Shown here: positions 1 to 8,898 of the stretch, in pieces
Numbering within the stretch: position 1 is the first letter of the stretch
Layout of the letters: each line of letters starts with the position of its first letter
Origin: SURF-13 sp038924245
GTDB lineage: Bacteria > Pseudomonadota > Gammaproteobacteria > SURF-13
Assembly: GCA_038924245.1 (NCBI GenBank)
Contig: JBCKVB010000005.1
Coordinates: 1-53,839 of the forward strand
Reading direction: 5' to 3'
DNA: 53,839 nucleotides
The notes under the pieces: model-generated
Told to the model about the DNA's origin: nothing
The model's input: the letters and a program-made list of their open reading frames with translations, nothing else
Database searches by the model: none
Made by a program: the position numbers and the translations under genes

Positions 1-25
1 ACTGTTAAAACTGCATGGTCAGGAA

Positions 26-463
26 ATGTGCATAGCGGTGCAATACGGGTTGTCGCGCAAGGGACTGCCCGCGCCGCAGCAGTTCAGGCGCTGGGCGGAG
101 ACGGCGCTGGGCGGTGCGGGCAAGCGCGTGACGCTACGCATCGTGGGCGCGTCAGAAGGCGCGCGTTTGAACCGGACCTATCGCGGCAAGCGCGGCGCCA
201 CCAATGTGCTGTCTTTTCCGCTGCAAGACCAACATGCCGCGCGCTATTTGGGCGACGTGGTGATCTGCGCGCCGGTGGTGAAGCGCGAGGCGCACGCGCA
301 AGGCAAGACGCTGCACGCGCATTTTGCGCATCTTACCGCGCATGGCGTGTTGCACCTTATGGGCTATGAGCATGAAAACGATCAAGAGACACGCATCATG
401 GAGAACAGGGAGAAAACCCTGCTCAAGCGCCTCGGCTATTCCGACCCTTACCTGATTGAGTGA
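26..463 (+). CDS. ybeY: Endoribonuclease YbeY (16S rRNA 3'-end maturation)
   Basis: YbeY is a zinc-dependent single-strand endoribonuclease that works in 16S rRNA maturation and 70S ribosome quality control. The 145-residue product has the family's metal-binding signature near its end, HLTAHGVLHLMGYEH, with three histidines in H-x3-H-x5-H spacing, and the upstream TNVLSFP segment typical of the family. The ATG at 26 is a reasonable start, but the frame stays open to the window edge and the GTG at 38 is an alternative, so the N-terminus is uncertain. The stop overlaps the next start (corC), as in the common phoH-ybeY-corC-lnt operon; phoH would lie just upstream of the window. Confidence 0.95.
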   Translation: MCIAVQYGLSRKGLPAPQQFRRWAETALGGAGKRVTLRIVGASEGARLNRTYRGKRGATNVLSFPLQDQHAARYLGDVVICAPVVKREAHAQGKTLHAHFAHLTAHGVLHLMGYEHENDQETRIMENREKTLLKRLGYSDPYLIE

Positions 464-1353
464 ACAGCATGAACGAAGCTGACACGGACAGCGAACCCGC
501 GCATACAGACGAGCGCCGCGGCTGGTTTGAGCGGCTGGGTCAGGCGCTGCTCGGCGAGCCGCGCGACCGCGAGCAGCTCATCGCGTTGCTGCGCGACGCG
601 GAACAACGCAACCTGCTGGATGCCGATGCGCTGCTCATGATAGAGGGCGTGCTGGCGGTGTCCGAAATGCGCGTGCGCGACATCATGGTGCCGCGCTCGC
701 AGATGGCGGTGGTGGAGCGCGACGCACACCCGCGCGCCATTTTGCCGGTGGTCATCGAATCCGCGCACTCGCGCTTTCCGGTGATCGGCGAAAGCAAGGA
801 CGAGGTGGTGGGCATCCTGCTGGCCAAGGACTTGCTGGCCTACTTCACCGAGGAAGGCGGCGAAAACTTCCAGGTGCGCGATGTGGTGCGCCCGGCCGTG
901 TTCATCCCGGAGAGCAAGCGCCTCAACGTGTTGCTGCGCGAGTTCCGCGCCAGCCGCAATCACATGGCCATCGTGGTGGACGAATACGGCGGCGTGGCCG
1001 GGCTGGTGACCATCGAAGACGTGCTGGAGGAGATCGTGGGCGAGATCGCGGATGAGCACGACATCGAAGACGAAGACTTCATCACCGAGCACAGTGCGAC
1101 CAATTTCACCGTGAAGGCGCTCACCCCGATTCAGGAATTCAATCAGCGCTGCGGCGCGGATTTCAGCGACGAGGAGTTCGATACCATCGGCGGCGTATTG
1201 ATGCATCACTTCGGGCGTCTGCCCAAACGCGGCGAGACCCTCTCCCTGGGCAGGCTGCGATTCAAGGTGCTGCGCGCGGACAGCCGCCGCCTGCATCTGA
1301 TACAAGTCTCGCTGCGTCCGCCCGCGGATGAGAAGGTATCTTCCGCGGCCTGA
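460..1353 (+). CDS. corC: CorC/YbeX family protein with paired CBS domains
   Basis: The 297-residue protein has two CBS domains (roughly residues 70-190, including VRDIMVPRSQM and VDEYGGVAGLVTIEDVLEEI) followed by a CorC_HlyC C-terminal domain (about 205-285, with EEFDTIGGVLMHHFGRLPKRG). The family is linked to magnesium/cobalt efflux or resistance; it has no membrane segment and is cytosolic or peripheral. The length is close to E. coli YbeX. The start could be GTG 460, overlapping the ybeY stop, or ATG 469, which gives 294 residues; neither has a strong ribosome binding site. It lies between ybeY and lnt, as in many Gammaproteobacteria. Confidence 0.94.
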   Translation: MNSMNEADTDSEPAHTDERRGWFERLGQALLGEPRDREQLIALLRDAEQRNLLDADALLMIEGVLAVSEMRVRDIMVPRSQMAVVERDAHPRAILPVVIESAHSRFPVIGESKDEVVGILLAKDLLAYFTEEGGENFQVRDVVRPAVFIPESKRLNVLLREFRASRNHMAIVVDEYGGVAGLVTIEDVLEEIVGEIADEHDIEDEDFITEHSATNFTVKALTPIQEFNQRCGADFSDEEFDTIGGVLMHHFGRLPKRGETLSLGRLRFKVLRADSRRLHLIQVSLRPPADEKVSSAA

Positions 1354-1356
1354 TAG

Positions 1357-2883
1357 GTGACGGGTTTGTTCCGTTACTTCTCCGGGGCCGGTTGGCGCGG
1401 CGACCTGCTTGCGCTGCTGGCGGGCGCGGCGTTGCCGTTCGCCTTCGCCCCTCTCGCGTGGTTTCCGCTCGCGCTGGTTTCAGCGGCGTTGCTGTTCCTC
1501 GCCTGGCTCAAAATCACGCCGCGCCGCGCGCTGTGGCGCGGCTACCTGTTCGGCATGGGTTTGTTTGGCGTGGGCGTGTCGTGGGTGTATGTCGCCATCC
1601 ACGACTTCGGCTACGCCGGCGTTCTTCTGGCCGGTTTTCTCACCGCGCTGTTTGTGGCTGTGCTCGCCCTGTTCCCGGCTTTGCTTGGCTATTTCGTCAC
1701 GCGCTTTTTTCCGGGAACGGACAACAAAAAAATCCTGCTGGTGTTTCCCGCCGCCTGGACGCTATTCGAGTGGCTGCGCGGCTGGATGTTCACCGGCTTT
1801 CCCTGGCTCAATATCGGCTATAGTCAGATTGACGCGCCGCTCGCCGGTCTTGCGCCCGTACTTGGCGTATACGGCGTGTCCTGGATGACCGCTTTCAGCG
1901 CGGCGCTTTTGGTCGTCTTATTGCGCGCGGACAAGACCATAAAATTACGCGCGTTGGCCGCGTTCGTCCTGTTATGGGGTGGCAGCGCCTTGATCGGGCG
2001 TATGGAGTGGACACAGCCGATAGGTGTGCCGCTTCAGGTGAGCCTGGTGCAAGGCAACATCCCGCAGGACATCAAATGGCATCCGGAGCAGCGCCAGTTC
2101 ACGCTCGACCTTTATGCCAATCTCACACGCCAGCGCTGGGGCGACGATTTCATCGTGTGGCCGGAGGCGGCGCTCACCGTGTTTTATCATGAAGTCGCCG
2201 ACAATTATCTCGCGCGACTGGGCGCTGAGGCGCGCGCGCAAGGCACCGATTTATTAATCGGCCTGTCCGTCGCCGATCTGGAAACGCGCCGCTATTACAA
2301 CAGCATGATTAGCGTGGGGGTGAGCGAGGGTTTTTACTTCAAGCGCCACCTAGTGCCGTTCGGCGATTACGTGCCGTTTGAAGAATGGCTGCGCGGGCTG
2401 ATCAGATTTTTCGACCTGCCCATGTCCGGCTACAGCCCCGGCCCGAAACAGCAGGCGTTGCTGGTGGCGGCGGGTTATAAAGTGGGCGTATCCATTTGCT
2501 ATGAAGACATCTTCGGCGAGGAGATCATCGAGAGTCTGCCCGAGGCGGCATTGCTGGTGAACGGCACCAACAACGCCTGGTACGGCGACTCGTTCGCGCC
2601 GCATCAGGCATTGCAGATGTCGCGCATGCGCGCGCTGGAGACCGGACGCGCCATGCTGCGCGCCACCACCAACGGCATTTCGGCGATCATTAACGAGCAA
2701 GGAAAAATCATCGCGCGTTCGCCACAGTTCAAGACCTATGTGGTGACGGGTAACGCGCAGCCGAGACAGGGCGCGACACCCTATGTGCGCTGGGGCAATT
2801 ATCCGGTGCTGGCGGCGTTGCTGTTGGCATTCGCCTGGTGGGTATGGAAAGGCCGGCGCGCACAGTGGTCTGATTCCGCGTAA
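1357..2883 (+). CDS. lnt: Apolipoprotein N-acyltransferase
   Basis: Lnt adds the third acyl chain to the N-terminal cysteine of lipoproteins in the inner membrane. The 508-residue product has about six hydrophobic segments in the first 210 residues, then a carbon-nitrogen hydrolase domain (about 220-480). The likely catalytic Glu, Lys and Cys sit in VWPEAALTVF, KRHLVPFGDYVPFEEWL and VSICYEDIFGE. A final hydrophobic segment lies near the C-terminus. Translation begins at a GTG three bases after the corC stop, implying coupling. Its probable substrates in this window include LptE, BamC and the cytochrome lipoprotein. Confidence 0.97.
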   Translation: MTGLFRYFSGAGWRGDLLALLAGAALPFAFAPLAWFPLALVSAALLFLAWLKITPRRALWRGYLFGMGLFGVGVSWVYVAIHDFGYAGVLLAGFLTALFVAVLALFPALLGYFVTRFFPGTDNKKILLVFPAAWTLFEWLRGWMFTGFPWLNIGYSQIDAPLAGLAPVLGVYGVSWMTAFSAALLVVLLRADKTIKLRALAAFVLLWGGSALIGRMEWTQPIGVPLQVSLVQGNIPQDIKWHPEQRQFTLDLYANLTRQRWGDDFIVWPEAALTVFYHEVADNYLARLGAEARAQGTDLLIGLSVADLETRRYYNSMISVGVSEGFYFKRHLVPFGDYVPFEEWLRGLIRFFDLPMSGYSPGPKQQALLVAAGYKVGVSICYEDIFGEEIIESLPEAALLVNGTNNAWYGDSFAPHQALQMSRMRALETGRAMLRATTNGISAIINEQGKIIARSPQFKTYVVTGNAQPRQGATPYVRWGNYPVLAALLLAFAWWVWKGRRAQWSDSA

Positions 2884-2933
2884 AATAATCAGCTTGCGCG
2901 ATGGGCGCGGCCGCGAAACATAAGTTGGGTTAC

Positions 2934-5525
2934 ATGGACGAACACTACCAGCCAAACAAGATAGAACAAGAGGCCCAGCGTTATTGGGAAGAGCAGCAGG
3001 TGTTCAAGGCGCGCGAAGATTCCACGCAGGAAAAATATTATTGCCTGTCCATGTTTCCCTATCCCAGTGGCAAGCTGCACATGGGTCACGTGCGCAACTA
3101 CACCATCGGTGACGTGATCGCGCGTTACCAGCGCATGCAGGGCAAGAACGTGTTGCAGCCGATGGGCTGGGACGCGTTCGGCCTGCCCGCGGAAAACGCC
3201 GCGATGCAAAACAAGGTCCCGCCCGCCAGGTGGACCTACGACAACATCGCCGCCATGCGCAAGCAGTTGCGGAGCCTGGGCTTCGCGTATGACTGGGAGC
3301 GCGAGCTGGCCACCTGCGATCCGAAATATTACCGCTGGGAGCAGTGGCTGTTCACGCGGTTGTTCAAGAAGGGCGTCATCTATAAAAAGAGCGGCGTGGT
3401 GAACTGGGACCCGGTGGATCAGACCGTGCTCGCCAACGAGCAGGTGATCGAAGGGCGCGGCTGGCGCAGCGGCGCGCCGGTCGAGAAGCGCGAGATACCG
3501 ATGTACTATTTCCGCATCACCGCCTACGCCGACGAATTGCTCGCCGGATTGGATCATCTGCCCGGCTGGCCGGAGCAGGTGAAGGCCATGCAGCGCAACT
3601 GGATCGGCAAGAGCCGCGGCATGGAGGTGTACTTCCCTTATGCTGGCGGCAACGGCGTGCTGAAGGTCTTCACCACGCGCCCCGACACGCTCATGGGCGC
3701 AACCTATGTGGCGGTCGCCGCCGAGCACCCGCTCGCGGCCAAGGCGGCCGCGAAGAATGCCAAGTTGCACGCCTTCATTGAGGAATGCAAAAAGGGCGGC
3801 GTGACCGAGGCCGAGCTGGCCACGCAAGAGAAGAAGGGCATGGCGACGGGCGAGTTCGTCATGCATCCGTTCACCGGAGAAAAACTGCCGGTGTGGGTGG
3901 CGAACTACGTGCTCATGGGCTACGGCGAGGGCGCGGTGATGGCGGTGCCGGCGCACGACGAGCGCGATTTTGAATTCGCCACGAGGTATCAACTTCCAAT
4001 CAAGCAGGTGATACGTCCCGCGGACGCTAACTGCGCCGAGCCGCTCACGGCCGCCTATACCGAGCACGGCGTCTTGTTTAACTCCGGCGAATTTGACGGC
4101 CTCGATTTCGAAGGCGCCTTTAATAAAATGGAAGCCGCGCTGAAGGCGAAAAAACTCGGTGAGTCACGCATTCAATTCCGCCTGCGCGACTGGGGCATCT
4201 CGCGCCAGCGCTATTGGGGCTGTCCGATACCGATTATTCATTGTTCGCGTTGCGGCGACGTGCCGGCACCGGATGACCAGCTTCCGGTGGTGTTGCCGGA
4301 GGACATCGTGCCGGACGGCAGCGGCAATCCGCTCGCCAAGCTGGCGCGGTTTTACGAAACCAGTTGCCCGCGGTGCGGCGGCAAGGCGCGGCGCGAGACC
4401 GATACCATGGACACCTTCGTCGAATCGTCCTGGTATTACGCGCGTTACTGCGCGCCCGATGCCACGCACGGCATGGTGGATGGGCGCGCGCGGCATTGGC
4501 TGCCGGTGGATCAATATATCGGCGGCATCGAGCATGCTATTTTACATCTGCTGTATGCGCGCTTCTTTCACAAACTGATGCGCGATGAGGGCCTGGTTAC
4601 AGGCGACGAACCGTTTACAAAATTACTTACCCAAGGCATGGTGCTGGCCGAGACCTTTTACCGCGTGCACGCCAGCGGCAAGAAGGAATATTTTTTCCCG
4701 CGCGACGTGAAGATTGAACGCGACGCCAAGGGCCGCACCGTGGCCGCATCGCTCAACAGTGACGGCCAGCCGGTGACGGTAGGCGGTATCGAAACCATGT
4801 CCAAATCAAAAAACAACGGCGTGGATCCGCAGCAGTTGATAGACCAATACGGCGCCGACACCGCGCGTTTGTTCATGATGTTCGCCGCGCCGCCGGAGCA
4901 GTCGCTGGAGTGGTCGGATGCGGGCGTGGAGGGCGCGTCGCGTTTTCTCAAACGCCTGTGGAAGCTCGCCGTAGCGCATGTCAGTCAGGGCACGGTGGCG
5001 GCCTTTAACGGCCAATATTCCCTTACCCCGGAGCAGAGCGAATTGCGCCGCGCGGTGCATCGCGCGCTGGCCAAGGTGAGCGACGACGTGGGACGGCGCT
5101 ATACCTTCAATACCGCCATCGCCGCAGTGATGGAACTGACCAATGCGCTGACTAAATTTGACGATGCGAGCGATACCGGGCGCGCGCTGATGCAGGAGGC
5201 GCTGGAAATCGTGACATTGACGCTCTCCCCCATCGTGCCGCACGTGGCCCATGCGCTGTGGCGGGCGCTCGGTCATCAAGAGGCGGCGGTCAACGCGCGC
5301 TGGCCCCAAGTGGACGAAAGCGCCCTAATCAGTGACACTATAGACTTGGTGGTACAGGTGAATGGCAAGCTGCGCGGCCATGTCAGCGTGGCGAGCGGGG
5401 CCGCGCGCGAGGCGGTGGAGGCGGCGGCGCTGGCGGACGCGAATGTCAAACGCTACATCGAAGGCAGGCAGATCAGGAAGCTGATCGTGGTGCCGGGCAA
5501 GCTGGTCAACATCGTGGTGGCCTAA
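2934..5525 (+). CDS. leuS: Leucyl-tRNA synthetase
   Basis: This class I aminoacyl-tRNA synthetase charges tRNA-Leu. The HIGH-type motif is in PYPSGKLHMGHVRNYTIGD and the KMSKS-type motif is in ETMSKSKNNGVDP. The CP1 editing domain is present between them (for example TTRPDTLMGATYVAVAAEHP). I place the start at ATG 2934 (MDEHYQPNKIEQEAQ), which gives 863 residues, close to the usual 860. The frame is also open from an ATG at 2901, but those extra eleven residues do not look like the family. The gene follows lnt and precedes lptE, as in many Gammaproteobacteria. Confidence 0.98.
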   Translation: MDEHYQPNKIEQEAQRYWEEQQVFKAREDSTQEKYYCLSMFPYPSGKLHMGHVRNYTIGDVIARYQRMQGKNVLQPMGWDAFGLPAENAAMQNKVPPARWTYDNIAAMRKQLRSLGFAYDWERELATCDPKYYRWEQWLFTRLFKKGVIYKKSGVVNWDPVDQTVLANEQVIEGRGWRSGAPVEKREIPMYYFRITAYADELLAGLDHLPGWPEQVKAMQRNWIGKSRGMEVYFPYAGGNGVLKVFTTRPDTLMGATYVAVAAEHPLAAKAAAKNAKLHAFIEECKKGGVTEAELATQEKKGMATGEFVMHPFTGEKLPVWVANYVLMGYGEGAVMAVPAHDERDFEFATRYQLPIKQVIRPADANCAEPLTAAYTEHGVLFNSGEFDGLDFEGAFNKMEAALKAKKLGESRIQFRLRDWGISRQRYWGCPIPIIHCSRCGDVPAPDDQLPVVLPEDIVPDGSGNPLAKLARFYETSCPRCGGKARRETDTMDTFVESSWYYARYCAPDATHGMVDGRARHWLPVDQYIGGIEHAILHLLYARFFHKLMRDEGLVTGDEPFTKLLTQGMVLAETFYRVHASGKKEYFFPRDVKIERDAKGRTVAASLNSDGQPVTVGGIETMSKSKNNGVDPQQLIDQYGADTARLFMMFAAPPEQSLEWSDAGVEGASRFLKRLWKLAVAHVSQGTVAAFNGQYSLTPEQSELRRAVHRALAKVSDDVGRRYTFNTAIAAVMELTNALTKFDDASDTGRALMQEALEIVTLTLSPIVPHVAHALWRALGHQEAAVNARWPQVDESALISDTIDLVVQVNGKLRGHVSVASGAAREAVEAAALADANVKRYIEGRQIRKLIVVPGKLVNIVVA

Positions 5526-5529
5526 GGAA

Positions 5530-5690
5530 GCTCTGAATAAGTCCATCCTGGACTTCTCAGAGCACGAAAGGCAAAAAACGTGGCCATAAGAATTATTATG
5601 GTGCCTTTCTTCATTTTTCAAACACTTTCGTGTTTGAAAAATGGCGGTGCATCCCTGCACCGCAGGAACCTCTGATTAATCAGAGATTCC
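5530..5690. repeat. Stack of five consecutive hairpins downstream of leuS
   Basis: Five inverted repeats follow one another directly after the leuS stop: 5530-5563 (GCTCTGA-AAGTCCA arms), 5566-5609 (GAAAGGCA/TGCCTTTC enclosing CCATAA/TTATGG), 5612-5643 (12-14 bp A/T-rich arms, loop TTTC), 5644-5663 (GCGGTGCA, loop TCCC, TGCACCGC) and 5665-5690 (GGAACCTCTGA with one mismatch). Related modules recur at 22111-22140, 32069-32134, 34402-34451 and 46305-46331, so these are dispersed repeat modules and not just a terminator. The first hairpin may still end leuS transcription. The rest of the 306-base gap (5691-5831) holds two CGCCAGGGATGGC-type small hairpins near 5730 and 5780 and no gene. Confidence 0.8.
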
Positions 5691-5831
5691 CTAACGAACA
5701 TTAAGAGGGTGAGCCGCGAAAGCGGCGAACGCCAGGGATGGCGTGGCCGGTATCTCACGAAGCCGCGGGCGCAGCGCCAGGGATGGCAAAGAACAGGTTA
5801 AGGCGAAGGAGTTCGGGGTAAGGAGATATAC

Positions 5832-6314
5832 ATGAGAATAATAACGGTTTTGGTTTTCAGTCTGTTTTTGGCGGCGTGCGGGTTTCATCTGCGCGGCGGC
5901 ATGGAGCAGCTTTCCAGCCTGCCCGCGCTGTATTTACCGGCGGGCGCCATGGGTCTTGCGGGCGAACTGCGCAGCGCCGCGCGTATCAGCGGGGCGAGGC
6001 TGGTGGAGAACAGGGAGGATGCCCAGGCGGTGGTGATACTGGGCGGTGAAACCGTGGAGCGCCACGTGCTGTCGGTGGGCCGCACCGGCAAGGCGCGCGA
6101 GTTTAATCTGGTGTACACGGTGAGCTTCGAGGTGCAGGACAGTCACGGCAAGGCCCTGACCGATACGCAAACGCTGCGGCTGACGCGCGATTACGTGTTT
6201 GACGAAACCCAGGTGCTGGGCAAGGAAGCCGAGGAGTCCGCGTTGCGCGAGGGTCTGCAACGCGACGCCGCCGGGCAAATCCTGCGCCGGGTGCAGGCGC
6301 TTAATATCCAGTAA
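5832..6314 (+). CDS. lptE: LPS-assembly lipoprotein LptE
   Basis: LptE is the outer-membrane lipoprotein that plugs the LptD barrel and helps insert lipopolysaccharide. The 160-residue precursor has a lipoprotein signal with a clear lipobox (FLAACGFHLRGG), so the mature protein starts at Cys16. FHLRGG after the cysteine and the position between leuS and holA are typical. A strong ribosome binding site (AAGGAGATATAC) precedes ATG 5832, unlike the weak sites of its neighbours, so it probably has its own translation signal after the hairpin-rich gap. Confidence 0.92.
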   Translation: MRIITVLVFSLFLAACGFHLRGGMEQLSSLPALYLPAGAMGLAGELRSAARISGARLVENREDAQAVVILGGETVERHVLSVGRTGKAREFNLVYTVSFEVQDSHGKALTDTQTLRLTRDYVFDETQVLGKEAEESALREGLQRDAAGQILRRVQALNIQ

Positions 6315-6438
6315 TTCCAATTTGCAATCAAAGATGATACCGAGGCGGCAAGGAGTGAGCGAGGAGACAGTACATGAAGTACGGCGACGAGCGAACGACG
6401 CAGCCAACGAAGGTAGCGCTTTGAGTGCGAATTGGAAT
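6314..6438. repeat. 125-bp element with 20-bp terminal inverted repeats
   Basis: The arms at 6314-6333 (ATTCCAATTTGCAATCAAAG) and 6419-6438 match as inverted repeats at 18 of 20 positions, and the pairing continues weakly inwards. The body is purine-rich and contains a small GTAC-ATGA-AGTAC hairpin. It begins inside the lptE stop codon and ends just before holA. It looks like a miniature inverted-repeat element or a structured RNA. I have an unverified recollection of similar sequence in other Gammaproteobacteria. Confidence 0.7.
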
Positions 6439-6455
6439 AACGTGGTTCCCCGCGC

Positions 6456-7502
6456 TTGAGAGTTAAGGCCGAGCAACTCGCGCAACACCTGCGCCGCGGT
6501 CTGGCGCCGGTTTACCTGGTGAGCGGCGATGAGCCGCTGCAGGCGCAAGAGGCGTGTGATGCGATCCGCGCCGCCGCGCGCGCGCAGGGCTACGGCGAAC
6601 GCATCATTTTCAACGGCGGGCCGGGCTTCGACTGGGTCGCGCTCACGCAGTCGGCGCAAAACCTGTCCCTGTTCGCCGAACGCAAGCTGATCGAGTTGCG
6701 CCTGCCCAGCGTTAAACCGGGCGAAACCGGCGCTGCAACGCTGCTGGCCTATGCGGGAGCCATGCCGCCCGATGTGATCTTGCTGCTTACCTGCCCCAAG
6801 CTTGATGCGGCCACGCAAAAAACCAGGTGGGTGAGCGCGCTGGACGAGGCGGGCGTGCTGGTGCAGGTGTGGCCGGTGGAGGTGCGTGCTCTGCCGGGCT
6901 GGGTCGCGGCGCGCATGCGCGCCAGGGGTATGCAGCCGAGCCATGATGCCACCCTGCATCTGGCCGCGTGCGTGGAAGGCAACCTGCTAGCCGCCGCGCA
7001 GGATATCGAGAAATTGTATTTGCTGTACGGCGCCGCGCCCATCACGGCGGACGCGGTGCGCGAGACAGTGGCCGACAGCGCGCGCTTTGACGTGTACGCG
7101 CTGGTGGATGCCGCGCTCGCCGGTGACGCCGCGCGCACCGTGCGCGTGCTGAACGGTTTGCGCGCGGAGGCGGAGGAGCCCACGCTGATTCTGTGGGCGC
7201 TGGCGCGCGAGGTGCGCGCGCTGGCCGCGATGGCGTATGATAATGGCAAAGGAATGAGCGCGGAACAGATACTGGCGAAACACAAGGTGTGGGAGAAAAG
7301 AAAGCCTTTGCTAAGGCAGGCCATGCAGCGCCACACGACGCGCGCCTGGTGGAAATTGTTGCGCCGCGCGGCGCGCGCGGAGCGCGTGATAAAAGGCTGC
7401 GCGGCGGGCCAGTCCTGGGATGAACTGCTGGTGCTGAGCCTGGGTATCGCCGGGGTATTGCCCGCGCGTCCCCAGGCAAGAGTATGCCAGGCAAAAGTAT
7501 GA
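6456..7502 (+). CDS. holA: DNA polymerase III delta subunit
   Basis: HolA is the clamp-loader subunit that opens the beta sliding clamp. The 348-residue product has the family N-terminus (LAQHLRRGLAPVYLVSGDEPLQAQEACDAIR), the AAA+-like fold and the C-terminal collar domain; length is close to E. coli HolA (343). The start is a TTG at 6456, giving MRVKAEQLAQHL after initiation; no ATG in the right place exists. It follows lptE, as in E. coli, separated by the inverted-repeat element. Confidence 0.94.
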   Translation: MRVKAEQLAQHLRRGLAPVYLVSGDEPLQAQEACDAIRAAARAQGYGERIIFNGGPGFDWVALTQSAQNLSLFAERKLIELRLPSVKPGETGAATLLAYAGAMPPDVILLLTCPKLDAATQKTRWVSALDEAGVLVQVWPVEVRALPGWVAARMRARGMQPSHDATLHLAACVEGNLLAAAQDIEKLYLLYGAAPITADAVRETVADSARFDVYALVDAALAGDAARTVRVLNGLRAEAEEPTLILWALAREVRALAAMAYDNGKGMSAEQILAKHKVWEKRKPLLRQAMQRHTTRAWWKLLRRAARAERVIKGCAAGQSWDELLVLSLGIAGVLPARPQARVCQAKV

Positions 7503-7512
7503 AGGGTAAGCC

Positions 7513-8793
7513 ATGAACGCGCGAGTAGAGATCATGCTGGACATCAAACAATACATGCAAGACGTGGGCAAGCGCGCGCGCATGGCGGCGCGCGCCATGA
7601 GCCGCGCCTCAACCCAAGCCAAGAACGACGCCTTGCTGGCGATGGCGCAAGGCATGGAGCGCGATCTCGCGCCATTGCTGGCCGCCAATAAAAAAGATAT
7701 TGAAGCGGGCAAAAAGGCCGGGCTCGACGCCGCCATGCTGGACCGGCTGGAGCTGAACGAGGCGCGCGTCAAGGGCATGGCCGAGGGGCTGCGCCAGATC
7801 GCGGCGCTGCCCGATCCGGTGGGCGAGATCAGCGATCTCAAATTCCGTCCGGCGGGTTTTCAGGTGGGCAAGATGCGCGTGCCGCTGGGCGTGATCGGCA
7901 TCATTTACGAGTCGCGCCCCAACGTCACCGCGGATGCCGCCGGTCTGTGCCTGAAGTCCGGCAACGCCGCGATTTTGCGCGGCGGTTCCGAGGCGCTGCA
8001 TTCCAATCAGGCCATCGCCGCCTGCATCCATGCGGGCTTGAACAGCGCCGGGCTGCCGCAGGACGCCGTGCAGGTGATAGCGACCGCCGACCGCGCCGCG
8101 GTGGGCGAGCTGATCCGCATGAAGCAATACGTGGACGTGCTCGTGCCACGCGGCGGCAAGGGCCTGATCGCGCGCATCAGCGAGGAGGCCACGGTGCCGG
8201 TGCTGAAACACCTGGACGGCGTGTGCCACGTGTATATAGACGACAAGGCCGACATCGAAAAGGCGATCAAGGTGGCCTATAACGCCAAGTGCCAGCGCTA
8301 CGGCACTTGCAATACCATGGAAACGCTGCTGGTGAACAAGGACATTGCGCCGCGCGTGCTGCCGAGGCTCGGCAAGATGTACCAGGACGCCGGTGTGGAG
8401 CTGCGCGGCGACGAAGCCGCGCGCGCGCTGGTGCCGGGAACCAAAGCCGCCACGGCGGAAGATTGGGATACCGAATATCTCGCTCCGATTCTGGCGCTGC
8501 GCGTGGTGCGGGATCTGGACGAGGCGATGGAACACATCCAGACGCACGGCTCCGCGCACACCGACGCCATCGTGACCGAGGATTTCTCGCACGCGCAGCG
8601 CTTTCTGCGCGAGGTGGATTCGAGCTCCGTCATGGTAAACGCCTCCACGCGCCTGGCCGACGGTTTTGAATACGGCCTGGGCGCGGAGATCGGCATCAGC
8701 ACCGACAAACTGCACGCGCGCGGCCCGGTCGGACTGGAAGGCCTCACCACGCAAAAGTTCATCGTGATGGGTGATGGACATATTAGAAAATAG
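7513..8793 (+). CDS. proA: Gamma-glutamyl phosphate reductase
   Basis: ProA reduces gamma-glutamyl phosphate to glutamate-5-semialdehyde in proline synthesis, using NADPH. The 426-residue protein has the family signatures GVIGIIYESRPNVTADAAGL and CLKSGNAAILRGGSEA, and the catalytic cysteine in YGTCNTMETLLV. It starts at ATG 7513, eleven bases after holA; an internal ATG at 7534 (MLDIKQYMQDVG) is also possible. It lies between holA and nadD, an order seen in several Gammaproteobacteria. Confidence 0.97.
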   Translation: MNARVEIMLDIKQYMQDVGKRARMAARAMSRASTQAKNDALLAMAQGMERDLAPLLAANKKDIEAGKKAGLDAAMLDRLELNEARVKGMAEGLRQIAALPDPVGEISDLKFRPAGFQVGKMRVPLGVIGIIYESRPNVTADAAGLCLKSGNAAILRGGSEALHSNQAIAACIHAGLNSAGLPQDAVQVIATADRAAVGELIRMKQYVDVLVPRGGKGLIARISEEATVPVLKHLDGVCHVYIDDKADIEKAIKVAYNAKCQRYGTCNTMETLLVNKDIAPRVLPRLGKMYQDAGVELRGDEAARALVPGTKAATAEDWDTEYLAPILALRVVRDLDEAMEHIQTHGSAHTDAIVTEDFSHAQRFLREVDSSSVMVNASTRLADGFEYGLGAEIGISTDKLHARGPVGLEGLTTQKFIVMGDGHIRK

Positions 8794-8893
8794 AGAAAAG
8801 AGAAAAGAGAAAAGAGAAAAGAGATTTTCTCGTTTAGAGCATCGGGTGGCAATTTGTCTCAGTACCTTTTCTCTTGCCTCTTTTCTCTTGTAT
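8794..8893. repeat. Heptameric AGAAAAG array with inverted CTTTTCT partner
   Basis: Directly after the proA stop, AGAAAAG is repeated about four times, then comes a roughly 45-base spacer and the inverse CTTTTCT-type sequence in interrupted form (8869-8889). The arms would pair into a long A/U-G/C hairpin in RNA. A related element with the arms in different proportions lies at 43868-43941 between pilC and pilD, and the two spacers share CAGTAC next to the CTTTTCTC arm. It overlaps the open frame upstream of nadD, so it may also affect where nadD starts. Confidence 0.8.
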
Positions 8894-8898
8894 CTGTC

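Noticed and set aside
5818..5834. Ribosome binding site of lptE (AAGGAGATATACATG) resembling the phage T7 gene 10 leader used in cloning vectors
   Set aside because: Flanking DNA is ordinary chromosome and no other vector sequence is present. A strong Shine-Dalgarno of this kind can arise naturally.
6199..6459. Open frame of 86 codons overlapping the lptE end and the 125-bp inverted-repeat element
   Set aside because: Half is out-of-frame lptE and the rest is the inverted-repeat element. There is no start signal or family resemblance.
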